Assembly: GCF_021869535.1 (NCBI RefSeq)
Contig: NW_026262723.1
Location: 85,376,324-85,440,323 of the forward strand
DNA: 64,000 nucleotides
Source: Mytilus californianus
Lineage: Eukaryota > Mollusca > Bivalvia > Mytilida > Mytilidae
Reading direction: 5' to 3'
This document shows, one piece after another, positions 46,701-57,680 of this stretch. A program made the position numbers and the translations under genes. The notes under the pieces were generated by a model. That model did no database searches, was not told the DNA's origin, and saw only the letters and a program-made list of their open reading frames with translations. Position 1 is the stretch's first letter. Every line of letters begins with the position of its first letter.

Positions 46701-48038
46701 ATTCCAGAGTTATGGAACTTTATGTGCACTTACTCCAATTATCTGGGATTGATTTCTTCAATACTTAAGACATGTTGAGATTAATAAAAGGAAGCTCCCT
46801 TTCAATTTTGAAAACTCTCCGGATTGTTGTTCCAGAGATACAGAATTTTATGCAGATTTAAGTAAATTTTCACATTGATACTTGAGTATGTTCAGATGAA
46901 TTTACCGGAAACTTTACACTATTATCATGATTATTGGAATTGGCAAAAAAAGATGTCGTTTGATTTCAAAATTTGTGTTGATTTGTCATTTCAGAGTTAT
47001 GGACTTATACTGTCAGATTTAAGGCCATTTTAACTAGCTCTAGTATGCTGTGATCAAATTACTACCAACTTTATAGTATTGTTGGGATTGGTAAATGCAG
47101 GCTTGGTTTTGGTTGTGAAAATTTTTTGGCAACATCTTCAATATGCACAAGACAGGTGTATCATGTGCTTTTGGTACAGCTGCTTATTTGTGAATAATAT
47201 TTTATGACTTCAGTCCTGAGTTCATTAGACATTTCACAAGATAAAAGATACTATATGGCTTTCAAAGTACAAAAACAGCATGTACTTCCATGACAACCAT
47301 TAAACATAAAAAAAAAATTTAATTTTGTAGTAATGTTTGATAACCTTGTCTGAGAATATTTTGTAATCTAATGATATTTATTAATCCTTATCATCACTTG
47401 TTGATGTTCAATTGTTAACATTTCTAATTTGAAGATTTTGAAAAACATAAATAGAATAGAATCAGACATGCTGGCAATACTCTTACAACATCAGCAGAGT
47501 TGTGTTACTTCATAACAAAAATGCTGTCCATAATAGCAATCAAGCTTTTGATTTCATTGAAACTTGAATTATTTTTTTAAGGATCATATAAATCATTGGA
47601 AACCATGTAAAAGGCAGACAGAATATTATTATTTTGACACTTTTTAAAACACCTTACAAGTATGATGCTAGGAGAACATTAATTTTATTTTGGATTCTTC
47701 ATGAAAATAGTTTATCTTCAAAGATACCCTTTTAAATCATTCAAAATGGCTGCAAGTTTTGTGTAAGGGGGAAATGCTTAGATATTGTCAAATGTAACCG
47801 AATTTATTTTCTTTTCGACAGGTTTGATCCAAAGAAAGGGTTTTTCTGCCAAGTTTCGTCAGCCAACAAAAGTGAGTGCTTGGGTCGAGGTAAAGGTCGG
47901 CATTACCCACCGATGAACGAAACATCAATAGAGTTCTTAGAACAGTTTTACAGAAAAAATAATGTAGCACTATCCAAACTTCTAAGCAAACACAAGTATA
48001 GGATACCAGACTGGTTAGAAAAAGAATTAAGTGACTGA
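34630..48038 (+). CDS. NDST: bifunctional heparan sulfate N-deacetylase/N-sulfotransferase (complete, 12 coding exons)
   Basis: Joined exons 34630-35652, 36008-36134, 37261-37373, 38640-38825, 39195-39323, 40000-40182, 41148-41244, 43203-43326, 44876-45050, 45443-45613, 46133-46242 and 47822-48038 total 2655 nt, or 884 residues, matching the usual ~880. All introns are GT-AG and in phase. The enzyme removes acetyl groups from GlcNAc of heparan sulfate and sulfates the free amine using PAPS, in the Golgi lumen. It is a type II membrane protein with its anchor at residues 28-46. The deacetylase region carries DVDDIFVG (322-329) and [11 protein letters not shown] (434-444). The sulfotransferase carries the PAPS 5'-phosphosulfate loop GPQKTGTTA with Lys618 (catalytic Lys of the family), Glu646 at the general-base position, and Cys822/Cys832 with the spacing of the family disulfide. 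The start ATGATG allows Met1 or Met2. No damage is seen. The recognition is firm. Confidence 0.96.
36008..36134 (+). CDS. NDST: NDST coding exon 2
   Basis: Acceptor ctttcag, start A-L-A-K-S-Q-E, donor G|gtaggt splitting a Glu codon after one base. Confidence 0.93.
37261..37373 (+). CDS. NDST: NDST coding exon 3
   Basis: Completes the Glu codon, then [16 protein letters not shown], a conserved Trp-rich deacetylase segment. Donor gtaagt. Confidence 0.93.
37828..38103. mobile_element. MITE with long terminal inverted repeats in NDST intron 3
   Basis: The left end GGGAACGACCATTTAACTTC pairs with the right-end complement GGGAGCAACCATTTAACTTC. The pairing continues through the G-run and GGTTATGGTTTTTT, giving arms of about 45 bp. 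TTA on both sides (37825-37827, 38104-38106) fits the 3-bp target duplication of PIF/Harbinger elements. At 276 bp it is non-coding and non-autonomous. Confidence 0.85.
38640..38825 (+). CDS. NDST: NDST coding exon 4
   Basis: 62 codons, phase 0 at both ends. Contains [11 protein letters not shown] and [10 protein letters not shown], the most conserved deacetylase blocks. Confidence 0.95.
39195..39323 (+). CDS. NDST: NDST coding exon 5
   Basis: 43 codons, phase 0. [15 protein letters not shown] and [10 protein letters not shown]. Confidence 0.95.
40000..40182 (+). CDS. NDST: NDST coding exon 6
   Basis: 61 codons, phase 0. [19 protein letters not shown], ending PVWQ at the deacetylase/sulfotransferase hinge. 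Confidence 0.95.
40717..40770. repeat. GAT microsatellite in NDST intron 6
   Basis: Uninterrupted GAT/TGA triplets, about 18 copies. Confidence 0.95.
41148..41244 (+). CDS. NDST: NDST coding exon 7
   Basis: Ends inside the PAPS-binding loop ([10 protein letters not shown]), with the Gly codon split by intron 7. Confidence 0.95.
41590..41730. mobile_element. palindromic MITE in NDST intron 7
   Basis: Arms of about 60 bp: TAAATAACACATATCTGAGA on the left pairs with TCTCAGCTATGTGTTATTTA on the right, and AGAGCAGATTGTTACCC with GGTAATAATCTGCTCT. The loop is about 15 bases. Non-coding. Confidence 0.8.
42070..42236. repeat. interspersed repeat fragment in NDST intron 7
   Basis: AGAGACAACAACCCGACC, ACCAATGGGTCTTCAACAC and CAGCTGGCCCCTAAACAAA are phrases I associate with an abundant bivalve interspersed repeat. 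No ends were resolved. Confidence 0.5.
42727..42858. mobile_element. second palindromic repeat in NDST intron 7
   Basis: ATATCATATGGCTTTTTCAATA on the left pairs with the right arm TATTGAAAAAGCCATATCAT. Inner arms AATATAATCCC and GGGATTATATT pair around a short loop. The total arm is about 50 bp with interruptions. Confidence 0.75.
43203..43326 (+). CDS. NDST: NDST coding exon 8
   Basis: [12 protein letters not shown]...[16 protein letters not shown] with the general-base Glu. Donor gttagt splits the Trp codon of GIDW. Confidence 0.93.
43648..43948. repeat. 60-bp tandem array in NDST intron 8
   Basis: Five copies starting TGTAAAAATTATACATCTGT at 43648, 43708, 43768, 43827 (59 bp, one A lost) and 43887. 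The 60-bp period keeps a spurious 117-residue frame open. Confidence 0.92.
44381..44632. repeat. 63-bp tandem array in NDST intron 8
   Basis: AGTCTTAACTTATAT recurs exactly every 63 bases at 44381, 44444, 44507 and 44570, and begins again at 44633. Four full copies. Confidence 0.92.
44876..45050 (+). CDS. NDST: NDST coding exon 9
   Basis: [20 protein letters not shown] ... AYSWYQ, the region that binds the 3'-phosphate of PAPS. Phase 0 at its end. Confidence 0.95.
45165..45330. repeat. interspersed repeat end in NDST intron 9
   Basis: TTATACCCCTACTCC / GGTGGGGGTATACTGG forms a small inverted repeat at one end, followed by CCTCTGTCTGTCCCTCCGTC. A related element seems to lie at 46370-47200 and a third at 52805. 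Confidence 0.5.
45443..45613 (+). CDS. NDST: NDST coding exon 10
   Basis: 57 codons, phase 0. [20 protein letters not shown] and WLEFFPSRQ. Confidence 0.95.
46133..46242 (+). CDS. NDST: NDST coding exon 11
   Basis: [20 protein letters not shown] to DYLR, with the Arg codon split after AG. Its 3' end and donor are duplicated 69 bases downstream; the first donor keeps the frame. Confidence 0.92.
46184..46318. repeat. 69-bp tandem duplication across the exon 11 donor
   Basis: CACAATGTCCAAAGATTTTT starts at 46184 and 46253. Both copies end TTTAAGGTAGG, so the splice donor is duplicated. A third partial copy begins near 46321. Confidence 0.95.
46370..47200. repeat. interspersed repeat with internal ~150-bp units, NDST intron 11
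   Basis: Contains CCATCCATCCATCCATATG and recurrent phrases (TCATTC(A/C)AGAGTTATGG at 46543 and 46705, later CATTTCAGAGTTATGG at 46990). It ends near TCATGTGCTTTTGGTACAGC. Non-coding. Confidence 0.5.
47822..48038 (+). CDS. NDST: NDST coding exon 12 (terminal)
   Basis: [20 protein letters not shown], with the two Cys ten residues apart, ending EKELSD and TGA at 48036-48038. Confidence 0.95.
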
Positions 48039-49231
48039 ATTATGACAGGTTTTAATTATTAATACCTTAGACCCTATGTGATTAATTTTCTGAATCTCAC
48101 TTACAGATGCATGTTGGGAAATTAATTGATTTCCTTGGATGAAAATTGGGTACAAATCTGTTGATTGAATTTTGTAAAAGTTTCAGTAAAACTATCAAGT
48201 GAAAGAAAACCACATACCAAACATTCATAATGTTATATGAGGTGTAAAAAATACTATACATTGTACAATTAAAATGTATGCATTTTAATTTATTTATTTT
48301 TGTGTGTAAATGTTTTGTAAGTGTGTGTTTCACTTTCAACACAGGACACAAAATCAACCAAAATATGACCACATTCAGAACTCCAATTTATGGTAGAAAA
48401 AATACCAACTATCCTCCCAAACTTTTTTTTTAAGAATCCAGTATCCGAGTACCAGTTAGTTAATTTCATATGGCCTAAGATTAATTATTTTAGCAAGTAA
48501 GCAGTTTAGAGATGATTTTTTTTTAATTAAGAAATTATTTTTCGACAAATTTTTAAAATATAGATATATGTATTAGCTTCTTTGGAATTTTTACCAACAA
48601 TAGTTTAATATAATTTGATGAACCAGTTTGATTTTATTGTATTGTCTGATGAACTGTATCTTTAGTTTTAGTGTATTGACAATTTTTTCTTCTTAATTTA
48701 GTATATCAAGTAGAAAAGTATGCTAACTCAGTGTTGTTTTTAGATTAGATCTCATGGAAATGTTCATATTGAACCATTGTTAAGGTGCTTTTATTCCTGT
48801 TATAAATATTGTTGTGTATCTGCAAATGTATGATAGTGAACTGTATATACATGACAAATCTTTCTATAGAACGATTTTATTTTTCTGTGGATCAAACAAT
48901 TAAATACAGAGAATGTCGTCTCTGAACTTTTGCAAGAAAGAATATTGATGTAAAATACTCAACATAAGTATAAAGCTTTACAATGAATTAAATTCATATG
49001 TGATATTTAACAGTGTGTTTGCTTTATTTTTAAGTTTCTTTTTTCCTGTTTAAGACTTATCAAAAAGACCTTTTCAACAGGGATAAGCCAGATATGTTAA
49101 AGTTTTTGATGAAGTATAGAAATTTAAAAAGCTAATACAATTGAAAAATATTCTGTCAATGTTTTCCCAGATTTTCCGGTGAAGAATTTAATTTGAAACG
49201 CAATAAAACGAACAAAAAATTAAATAAAATG
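48039..49231 (+). promoter_or_regulatory. NDST: probable NDST 3' UTR with polyadenylation signals
   Basis: The first AATAAA hexamers after the NDST stop are at 49202-49207 and about 49227-49232. No earlier canonical hexamer was seen. The 3' UTR length is therefore tentatively about 1.2 kb. Confidence 0.4.
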
Positions 49232-52200
49232 TGAACCATTGAAAGGCAGCATGTTGAAAGAAATACATGATTAAAAAATTGCATGTCATATCTTGTGTGT
49301 GTATTTTTTTTGTAGATGATTACAAAAATGTGTAACAAGGAAATCGACACATCATATTGATGTGTTTAGTAATTCCCCCATTAAATTCAATATGCTCCAA
49401 AGTTTATTTTTCAAAATATTATCGCTTTGATATTAATATAAATTTATTAACATTTCTTTCTATAATTGTTTAAGAATATGGTAGACATTTTAGATATGTT
49501 GAAAAATTATACTTTGATATATACTATATTATAATGAACATTTTATAATTCCCACCTAGAATTATGATGGGAGTATTATTTCAGTTGTAATTACAGAGTA
49601 ATGTTATAATTACATGTATTATAAATGTTATCTATGAAGTCGAGGCACATTTTTTAACTTACTTATAGCAATGTATTTTTCAAATCATAACTTTTAGCAA
49701 GTATGCAGTTTAGAGTCTTGATATTTTAGCAATGTATTTTTCAATGTATAACTTTTATGCATGTTATTTTATTCTTTTATTCAAATTACTTTTTAATTTA
49801 TGTATTTGAATTGTAGTATGCACTGAGATATTCAGATCTGATCCTTGTAGAGATTTATATTCCAATTCTGCATCAAACTAAATTTTTGTAAATTGAATTT
49901 TTTATCTTGATATCATAAAAGTTTGTCTCATGTCACATAAAATTTGTATTTTATTTTTTATTTTCATTGATAAATAGAGATAGTTAAACATGAAGTATTA
50001 TAAAACTTCTGTCTTTTTTTTTTTTTAGAACTGAAGTATGTAGGAGAGTTGGATAAAGCATATTTTTTAGAAAGATTACTGTGTAATTTTTACTTTAAAG
50101 GGGATACCACTGGCATGATGTTTTGGGCCACCTATTTTACTAACTATTGATAGTCAAGGTGTTTGTTTATATTTTTTTTATTATCAAGTTCTGCTGCTTT
50201 GTTCAGAACATACAATTAAGTAATTTTTTTGTTAGATATTTTCTGATATGTCGACCTAATTTTACCATTTTTTGTTGTTTCTTTGTTTATTATTCAAGAG
50301 TTGTTCTGACAGAAGTAATTTTCACAAAAAAATCTAAAAAATCTAGAAATTTAAAAATAGTTTCTGGTTGCTATATGGCTAAAGTTAATGTTTGATTTTC
50401 AAGGGCACAGCTCATATTTTTGTCAGACACCCTTTTCTTAACAAAATGCTGATGAAAATTTTAAAAAAGAAGATATTTGTCATGTATAGGAGTCCATGTC
50501 TTTATGATTAGGTTTAGGACTTTAGACTGACATTATTATTTAACACTGACAGTAAGGGATACAATTATCAAATTTTATGTTTTTATCTAGTGAGAACAAG
50601 ACTGGAAAGAGTCATATATCCAATTTTTACATGCTCAGCATGCTTAAAGCAATAAATTCCAACTTTTTAAGATTTTAGTATGACCTGGCTTTGATTGAAT
50701 ACACCACAACACTTGGGGAAGTATGCTACCAGGTCCACCAGTCCACAAAGGCAGGCGTCATGCCATGGGAAGATGGTAACTTTTACTTATAGGAAGATAG
50801 GAAGATTTCATTGATTGATTAGAGTTTGTTTTTTTGAAAAAAATGATACCACAATTTGATATGTGATTAACATTTTTAGATAATTGTTGTAACTTACTGG
50901 CATTATTTATTGTACATTTTTAGATAAGTTTTGCAACTTCTAATTTACAGTACATTTAGATAAGTTTTTGTAACTTCAGTACACATGTATAGTTGATATT
51001 TTTAATTAAATGATTAGAATGATGTACATACCTGTATTTTTATACTAAATTAAACCAGGTTGTGATATTTATACAAGTTGTTGTTATACTACAATCATGT
51101 CACAAAATAGAGTAGAATATATATAGGAATACAATCAATGAATATTGACAAGGTTTGATTAAAAAATTCAGATCAGCTTTAATTTAAAAAAATCAAATTG
51201 ATTTGTTACTTCCAATGCAAGATTTTTTTTTCTAGAAAACTTGGTTGCATATTATATATCCACCAAAGAATGGAAAAACTTTTATTGAAAGTCTGAAAAC
51301 AGATTAGCATCTCATGTTGGAAATATTTGGACTATCTGAATATTTTTAATAGATTTCTGCAACTCTTTTCACAAAAATCTAACAAGAAAAATACTTGAAA
51401 GTCATAAACATATCAGTATAACTTACAATTTGTTTCACTTGTAAAATGTTTGGTTAAACGAGTCACTGGAATTTATGTTCTTCCTTTTAAAAACCTAATT
51501 CTGTAATACCTAATGTATAGACATTGTTAATGAAGAATTTCAAAACTTTTATGTAGGAGCATGATTTGAAACAAAAAGGGAAGCAAAGAAATTTATTTGC
51601 TGAATATGTGATAAATGACCGTTTACTTGTTTTAACAGACCAGTTAAAATAAAACAAAATCACTAAAACAGCAGTTACTAAACAATTCTAAAGATAAGAT
51701 GTCTTATTGAAATGTGTTCTTTTTATAAAACAGTTCATTTTTTGTCTGTCTTTGTATAAATGTTCATCAATTTATATCATCTCAATAGGGCTTTGTTAGA
51801 CATTCCTGTAATTTCATATAAAGTATTAACTTATTACAATGTATTCTTTCAATCTTAATCTCATTATGGTAAAGTGCCAAAAAGGAATATTAATAACATA
51901 GTATCAAGCTTAATTTCATTCTTCATGCATAGCCACTTCACATTTCTGTTTTGGTTTAAATATTATTTTTGATGACGGCATGCTCGCTCAGTTTATGTAC
52001 TGATGTAAATGGTAATGCATTTATGATAATGAAATAATCAATGTGCATTTAATACTGGTAATAAATGTTTACAACATATTCAGAACATACAATTGTTTAG
52101 ACGCTGTAAAAATAGTTACATAATAAAAGCAATCAAAATACATGTTGTTATGTTTGTTGATTGCCAGATTTTAATTAGTCCGCTGCAGAGTTTGAAATAA

Positions 52201-52804
52201 GTCTTTCTGCATAAAATTTAAGTTCTCTGGGAAGAGTGGCTACCTTATAGCTGAATGAAGATAGTTTTGGATTGACACAATTTGAGCAAGAGTTACTTCC
52301 CTTTTGTTGCCATGTTGTGGAGGTCTAAGTGTGCAAATCTCTTCATAAATCAGCCAAATTCAATTTGTTATACTGACCACTAGAATTTAGAAAAAGGGTT
52401 TTTCTGAACAAATTTTATTTCTTTTGGCATTGCCAAATTCATCACTACAATCCAGTAAGGATCTCTTATCACACTTGTGTGTATAGCATGTTTCAATTTG
52501 GTTAGTCAAATAAGAAAATCAACCGTTTATCCCGCCAAAATGGGGTCTATTAACTCAAACTCAAATTTCATCATTCGAAAACTATCTATTATGATCAGTT
52601 TATCATGATAAGAATTAATGATGGATGGCCATACGGTGACTTTTAGATGACAGTTTTTGTGAACTTAAATTCTGTTGGTGTCTCCTTTATGTTTTTGGTA
52701 CGACATCTTTTTAATTCATATTGCTTTTAGTATGAGTTTTAATCCTGAGTATTTTAAGCCAAGTTAACAGTATGATGACTTTTAGCCACAAATCTGTTAA
52801 TGTA
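49232..52804. other. intergenic, nothing recognised
   Basis: A+T-rich with long T-runs. Short open frames are without recognisable content, and no array or hairpin stands out. Confidence 0.45.
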
Positions 52805-53040
52805 CATTATCATATACCTCCACTTTAGGAGAGGGGTTATATTGCAATTGCCTTGTCTGCCTGTTATTCATCCGTTCTCCAAACAAATATTTTTGTCATG
52901 CTTTTTTAAGGAACTACTGAACACAATAACTTCGGATTTGGTCAACAACTTGACAGTGATGAGTTCCTACTTCCTGTTTCTGATACTTTGAATTTTAAGC
53001 GGTTTATGCTTAGCATCATGCATGCAATGTCTTGTTGAAA
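52805..53040. repeat. interspersed repeat fragment
   Basis: TATACCTCCACTTTAGGAGA then TGTCTGCCTGTTATTCATCC, related in layout to the repeat at 45165. Confidence 0.35.
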
Positions 53041-53239
53041 TAGCATTAGGTCCCACTAATTTATATATTAATACTGTGGGATAAACTAAAAGGGATTGAA
53101 ATAAAGATAAGGAAATTCACTTAGCATTAATTAAAACTCAATTTCTTCTTAGATAATTATAAGGACAGTCAATATCTTCTTTATATTCTTTGTTTTCAAA
53201 TGTTTAAAAATACAAACACAAGGTCATGTTTTTCTCTGA

Positions 53240-53690
53240 CTGTTAATGACGTCTTTAAACTAAATCCATTGGGTGTTGGATGTGTACTGACTGATGTTTT
53301 AGTCTTAGATAAATGATTTTTTTCTGAGTTGTTGTTGGCTTTGAACTAGCTGTAACTGCGAGTACTCTCAGATCTGTACTTGGTGTCTTTTGTTGTGGTG
53401 GGGATGCATAAACACCCTGCCACGTCCGGTCTTTGTTTTTGTTATTTGTTTTTCTGCTTTGTTTTCGATCTGATGAGTTTAGCCCTTTACAACTGATTTT
53501 TATAGTTTGTTCATATGTTGCGTTGTTACAGCACTTTCCAAGGTTAGTAGAGGGTTGGGCGGCCGCAAACATTTTTAACCCCGCCACATTCTGTATGTGC
53601 CTGTCCCAATTTAGGAGCCTGTTATTCAGTGGTTGTCATTTGTTGTTGTATATCACATTTGTTTTTCTTTCATTGTTTTGTACATAGATC
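53240..53690 (+). mobile_element. retroelement tail copy, 3' truncated
   Basis: Matches 16730-17175 of the Penelope-like tail: GGATGTGTACTGACTGATG, GCGAGTACTCTCAGATCTGT, CCTGCCACGTCCGGTCT and GCCTGTCCCAA. Unlike the other copies it lacks the 3' end and joins GTCCGTCGTC-type repeat sequence at ~53690. Confidence 0.8.
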
Positions 53691-54013
53691 CGTCGTCGTC
53701 CGTCGTTGTTAACTTTTACAAAAATCTTCTCTGAACATACTGATACAAATTTTACCAAACTAGGACACAATCATCATTAGGGTATCTAGTTTAAATAAAT
53801 GGGGAATGTGTCCATGGGACACAGATGATGGCCCCGCTTGCATATCATATAAAGTTATAAAGGGACATAACTGAAGAACAGTAAAAGTGATGCTACCCAA
53901 ATTTGTACTTGATCTGAGTTTCGTGGTAATAAGTATTGTGTATAAGTCTCATAACATTTGGTTGAGGCTAACTTGTGTTAGAGAACAGAAAAGAAATATT
54001 CAGCAATTTTTAT

Positions 54014-55300
54014 ACGACCGCAAAAAAATTTTGCAGTTGTATATTGGTATCACGTTGTTGTTGTTGTCGTCGTCAAAAGACAGTTGGTTTCTGGACAATA
54101 ACTTTAGTATAATTAGTTAGAAATCTATGAAATTTAAACACAAGGTTTATAACCACAAAAGGAAGGTTGGGATTGATTTTAGGGGTTATGGTCCTAACAG
54201 TTTAGGAATTAGGGGCCAAAAAGGGGCCCAAATAAGCATTTTTCTAGTTTCCAGACAATAACATGTGGAACGGTGTATGGATCCCTCTGAAATTAGACCA
54301 CAAGTTTCCATAACACAAAGGGATGGTTAGGATTTGCTTTGGGGGGTTATGGCTCAAACCGTTTAGGAATTAGGGGAAAAAAAGGGGGAAAACAAGGGTG
54401 TCATGGTTAATGGACAATAACTTTAGTACAAAATATAATTTAAAGCAGTGTAAGGGAGGTAATTCAAACTCATCATTTGAATTACCTCCCTTACACTGCT
54501 TTAAAATGGTTAATGGACAATTACTTAAGACAATTTAAATGCAGTGTAAGGGGGGTAATCGAAACACAACGTTTTGATTACCTCCCTTACACTGCTTTTA
54601 AATTATGTTTAAAGAAATGTATATTTATAAAGAAATACCAGTAAAAATATCTGCAAATGTTGCATCTTTTTTTTTTTTTACAAAAAAATCCATATGAAAG
54701 ATTTGACACCATATTTTATATTCTATTATAAAATAGATTAAGTTAGCACTATGGTAAATTTAATTGGGTAATTATGGTTGCAAACTCCATTGGAAATTTG
54801 AATTGAGATTATGACCATATCTTGAGGTAAGAATTTTTCTGGGGGAAAAAAGGGGGGGTAAAAAGAAATTGTGGGGGGTCAATTTTTTCTCATTTCTGAT
54901 TTCAGAAATTAAAAAGAAAAATTCTTCAAATATTATTTTTTTTGCAAAAAAAAAGTGTGTGTGTGTGTGTGTGGGGGGGGGTTAATACGCAACAACATTG
55001 TGTATTGCACAAAAGAAAAAAAAGGGGGTATTTTTTTTTTTTTTTGGGTGGGGGGGGGTCAATTCGCAACAGCAAAGTGTATTGCACAAAAGCAAAAAAT
55101 TGAATATAAATTCAAATCATATAACCAATTCTAAGTTCTTTGACTACAGTTATCCTGTGTCAGAAACCTTTTATGTGTCAAATATTTAAAATTACAATCC
55201 AAATTCAGACCTGTATCAAGCTTGAATATTGTGTCCATTTTTGCCCCAACTGTTCAGGGTTGGACCTCTGCGGTCGTATCCAGCTGCACTCAGGGAAGCA
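54014..55300. mobile_element. element C of the ACGACC family
   Basis: Starts ACGACCGCAAAAAAATTTTG and ends TGCGGTCGTATCCAGCTGCA to GGGAAGCA. The left flank is TTTTAT (54008-54013) and the right flank ATTTAT (55301-55306). It retains about two ~161-bp units and carries two back-to-back hairpins and several G- and T-runs. It is more diverged than A or B. Confidence 0.8.
54437..54603. repeat. two adjacent near-perfect hairpins
   Basis: The first hairpin spans 54439-54505 (stem about 29 bp, loop CTCATCA) and the second 54535-54603 (stem about 28 bp). Both stems contain GCAGTGTAAGGG and its complement, so the four arms are related to each other. Confidence 0.92.
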
Positions 55301-55964
55301 ATTTATTCCATTTGTAAACTGACATAACTGTAGACACCACCAAAATTCAAACTTGATCTGTATTTTGTGGTAATTAGCATTGTGTATAAGTTTCATAACA
55401 TTTGGTTGTTGCAAACTAAAGTTAGAGTACAGAAACGAAAAATTCAGCAATTTTTATGTTTATAAAGGGGCATAACTCAAGAACGGTAAAAGTGACACCA
55501 CCAAAATTCAAACTTGATCTGTATTTTGTGGTAATTAGCATTGTGTTTAAGTTTCATAACATTTGGTTGAGGCAAACTAAAGTTAGAAAACGGAAACGAA
55601 AAATTCATCAATTTTTATGTTTATAAAGGTGCATAACTCGACAAAGGTAAAAGTGACGCCACCCAATTGCGAACTTTATCTGTATTATGTTGTAATAAGC
55701 ATTGTGTATACGTTTCATAACATTTGGTTGAGGCAAACTAAAGTTAGAAAACGGAAACAAAAAATTCAGCAATTTTTCAATTTGTAAAGGGGCATAACTC
55801 TAGAACGGTTATAGTGACACCACCAAACTTCAAATTTGATCTGTGTTTTGTGGTAATAAGCATTGTGTATAAGTTTCATAACATTTGATTGAGGCAAACC
55901 AAAGTTAGAGAATGGAAACCAACTTTGGGACATACGGACGTACAGACGGACAAGGGTAAAACTT

Positions 55965-56310
55965 GATGGTAATGAGATGTGCCAATGCTTATACAACTGC
56001 ATACCAAATATCACTGACCTACCACTAGTGGTTCCCCAGAAATTGACCTAATCACAAACTAATACATGTAAACTATGAAAAGTTTTAAAGTCAATAGACC
56101 TTGACTGAGGGGGCGGGGCCAAATAATCTCCATGGTAATGAGATGTGCCAATGCTAATACAACTGCATAACAAATATCATTGACCTACCACTAGTGGTTC
56201 ACCATGAACTAGACCTAATCACAAACTAATACATTGTTGACACTGCTGCCGCCGCCGGAAACAGCATACCTATGTCTCGCTTTTTGACTCCGTCAAGGCG
56301 AGACAAAAAT
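55965..56310. repeat. tandem interspersed repeat ending in GTCTCGC...GCGAGAC hairpin
   Basis: GGTAATGAGATGTGCCAATG occurs at 55969 and 56134. The 3' end ATGTCTCGC..GGCGAGACAAAAAT makes a short hairpin. The same end occurs at 57653-57680. Confidence 0.7.
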
Positions 56311-56316
56311 AAATTA

Positions 56317-56917
56317 GGAATGTGTCCATGGGACACAGATGATGCCCCCGCTTGCATATCATATTAAGTTATAAAGGGACATAACTGAAGAACAGTAAAA
56401 GTGAGGCTACCAAAATTTGTACTTGATCTGAGTTTTGTAGTACATTTGTAATAAGTATTGTGTATAAGTTTCATAAAATTTGGTTGAGGCAAACTTAAGT
56501 TAGAAAACGGACACGAAAAATTCAGCAATTTTTCCGTTTGTAAAGGGGCATAACTCTAGAATGGTTACAGTGACACCACCAAAATTCAAACTTGATCTGT
56601 ATTTTGTGGTAATAAGCATTGTGTATAAGTTTCATAACATTTGGTTGAGGCAAACTTAAGTTAGAGAACGGAAAGCAAAAATTCAGCAATTTTTCCATTT
56701 TTAAAGGGGCATAACTCTAGAATGGTTAAAGTGATGCCACCAAAATTCAAACTTGATCTGTGTTTTGTGGTAATAAGCATTGTGTTTAAGTTTCATAACA
56801 TTTGGTTGAGACAAACTAAAGTTAGAGAACGGAAACCAACTTTGGGACGTACATCTGTACGTACAGACGGACAAGGGTAAAACTTAATGCCCCCTCCGCG
56901 ACGGCGGGGGCATAAAA
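56317..56917. mobile_element. complete GGGGAATGTGTCC-type element
   Basis: Begins GGAATGTGTCCATGGGACAC and ends CTCCGCGACGGCGGGGGCAT plus A-run. ATGCCCCCGC near the start is the inverted complement of GCGGGGGCAT at the end. Three internal ~160-bp units. Non-coding. Confidence 0.8.
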
Positions 56918-57379
56918 AATGGCAATCAAAGTGGGATACACCACCTGGATCTGCCACTGGTATTTATTGGTTTTAAAATGAGAAAGAATTGGATATCAAC
57001 TTTGTGTTATCTAATGTCAATATAACAGCATACATGATACAAGCCTTTAACAAGATTATACCTGTGTTATCATTTACAGAAAATTTAATAAGGAGAGTTT
57101 ATAGCAAGGGATATCCAGTTCTCATATGTTAAAACTTTTTTCTCTTGCAGTAAAAATCCAATATCTATCATGGTCTGTTTTGCCAATCATGCATGACTCT
57201 CTGTGTGGATGCATTAGTATACATGGCCCCTTTTAGGATATACCCCTGTAGCTGTATGTTTTTAAGGAAGGCTTTCATAAAATATTATTATTCTTATTCT
57301 AACTCAATATAAACTATACGTTCAATTAAAAGCATTATTTTGGTGTAAAATTGTTGATCTTGTCTTTGACACCTCAACA

Positions 57380-57680
57380 GTTGGATGCCGTAGAATTGAT
57401 CTTATTACAATGATAAATTGATAACATAATGAGTATTTCACTTGACAAAAAAACTAATTTTTTTTCAAGTAATCGCTGAACCATGAAAATGAGGTCAAGG
57501 ACAATGGACATATGACAGACGGAAACTTTGTAACATAAGGTATCTGTATACAAGGTATGAAGCATCCAGGTCTTCTACCTTCAGAAATATAAAGCTTTAA
57601 ACAAATAGTTATGACGTCGCCACAGCCACCACCACTGGTGGATTGTAATCCCTATGTCTCGCATTCAGGCGAGACAAAAA
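57380..57680. repeat. interspersed repeat with GTCTCGC...GCGAGAC end
   Basis: Ends CCTATGTCTCGCATTCAGGC plus GAGACAAAAATT, as at 56265-56310. Its left limit is uncertain. Confidence 0.5.

Larger units (their letters stand above)
53801..55964. mobile_element. GGGGAATGTGTCC-type element, interrupted by element C
   Basis: Starts GGGGAATGTGTCCATGGGAC and has ~160-bp internal units with GGGGCATAACTC, CAAACTTGATCTG and TTTCATAACATTTGGTTGA. Element C sits inside one unit (54014-55300). The 3' end of the family (GCGGGGGCAT) is missing here and replaced by the repeat at 55965. Confidence 0.75.
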
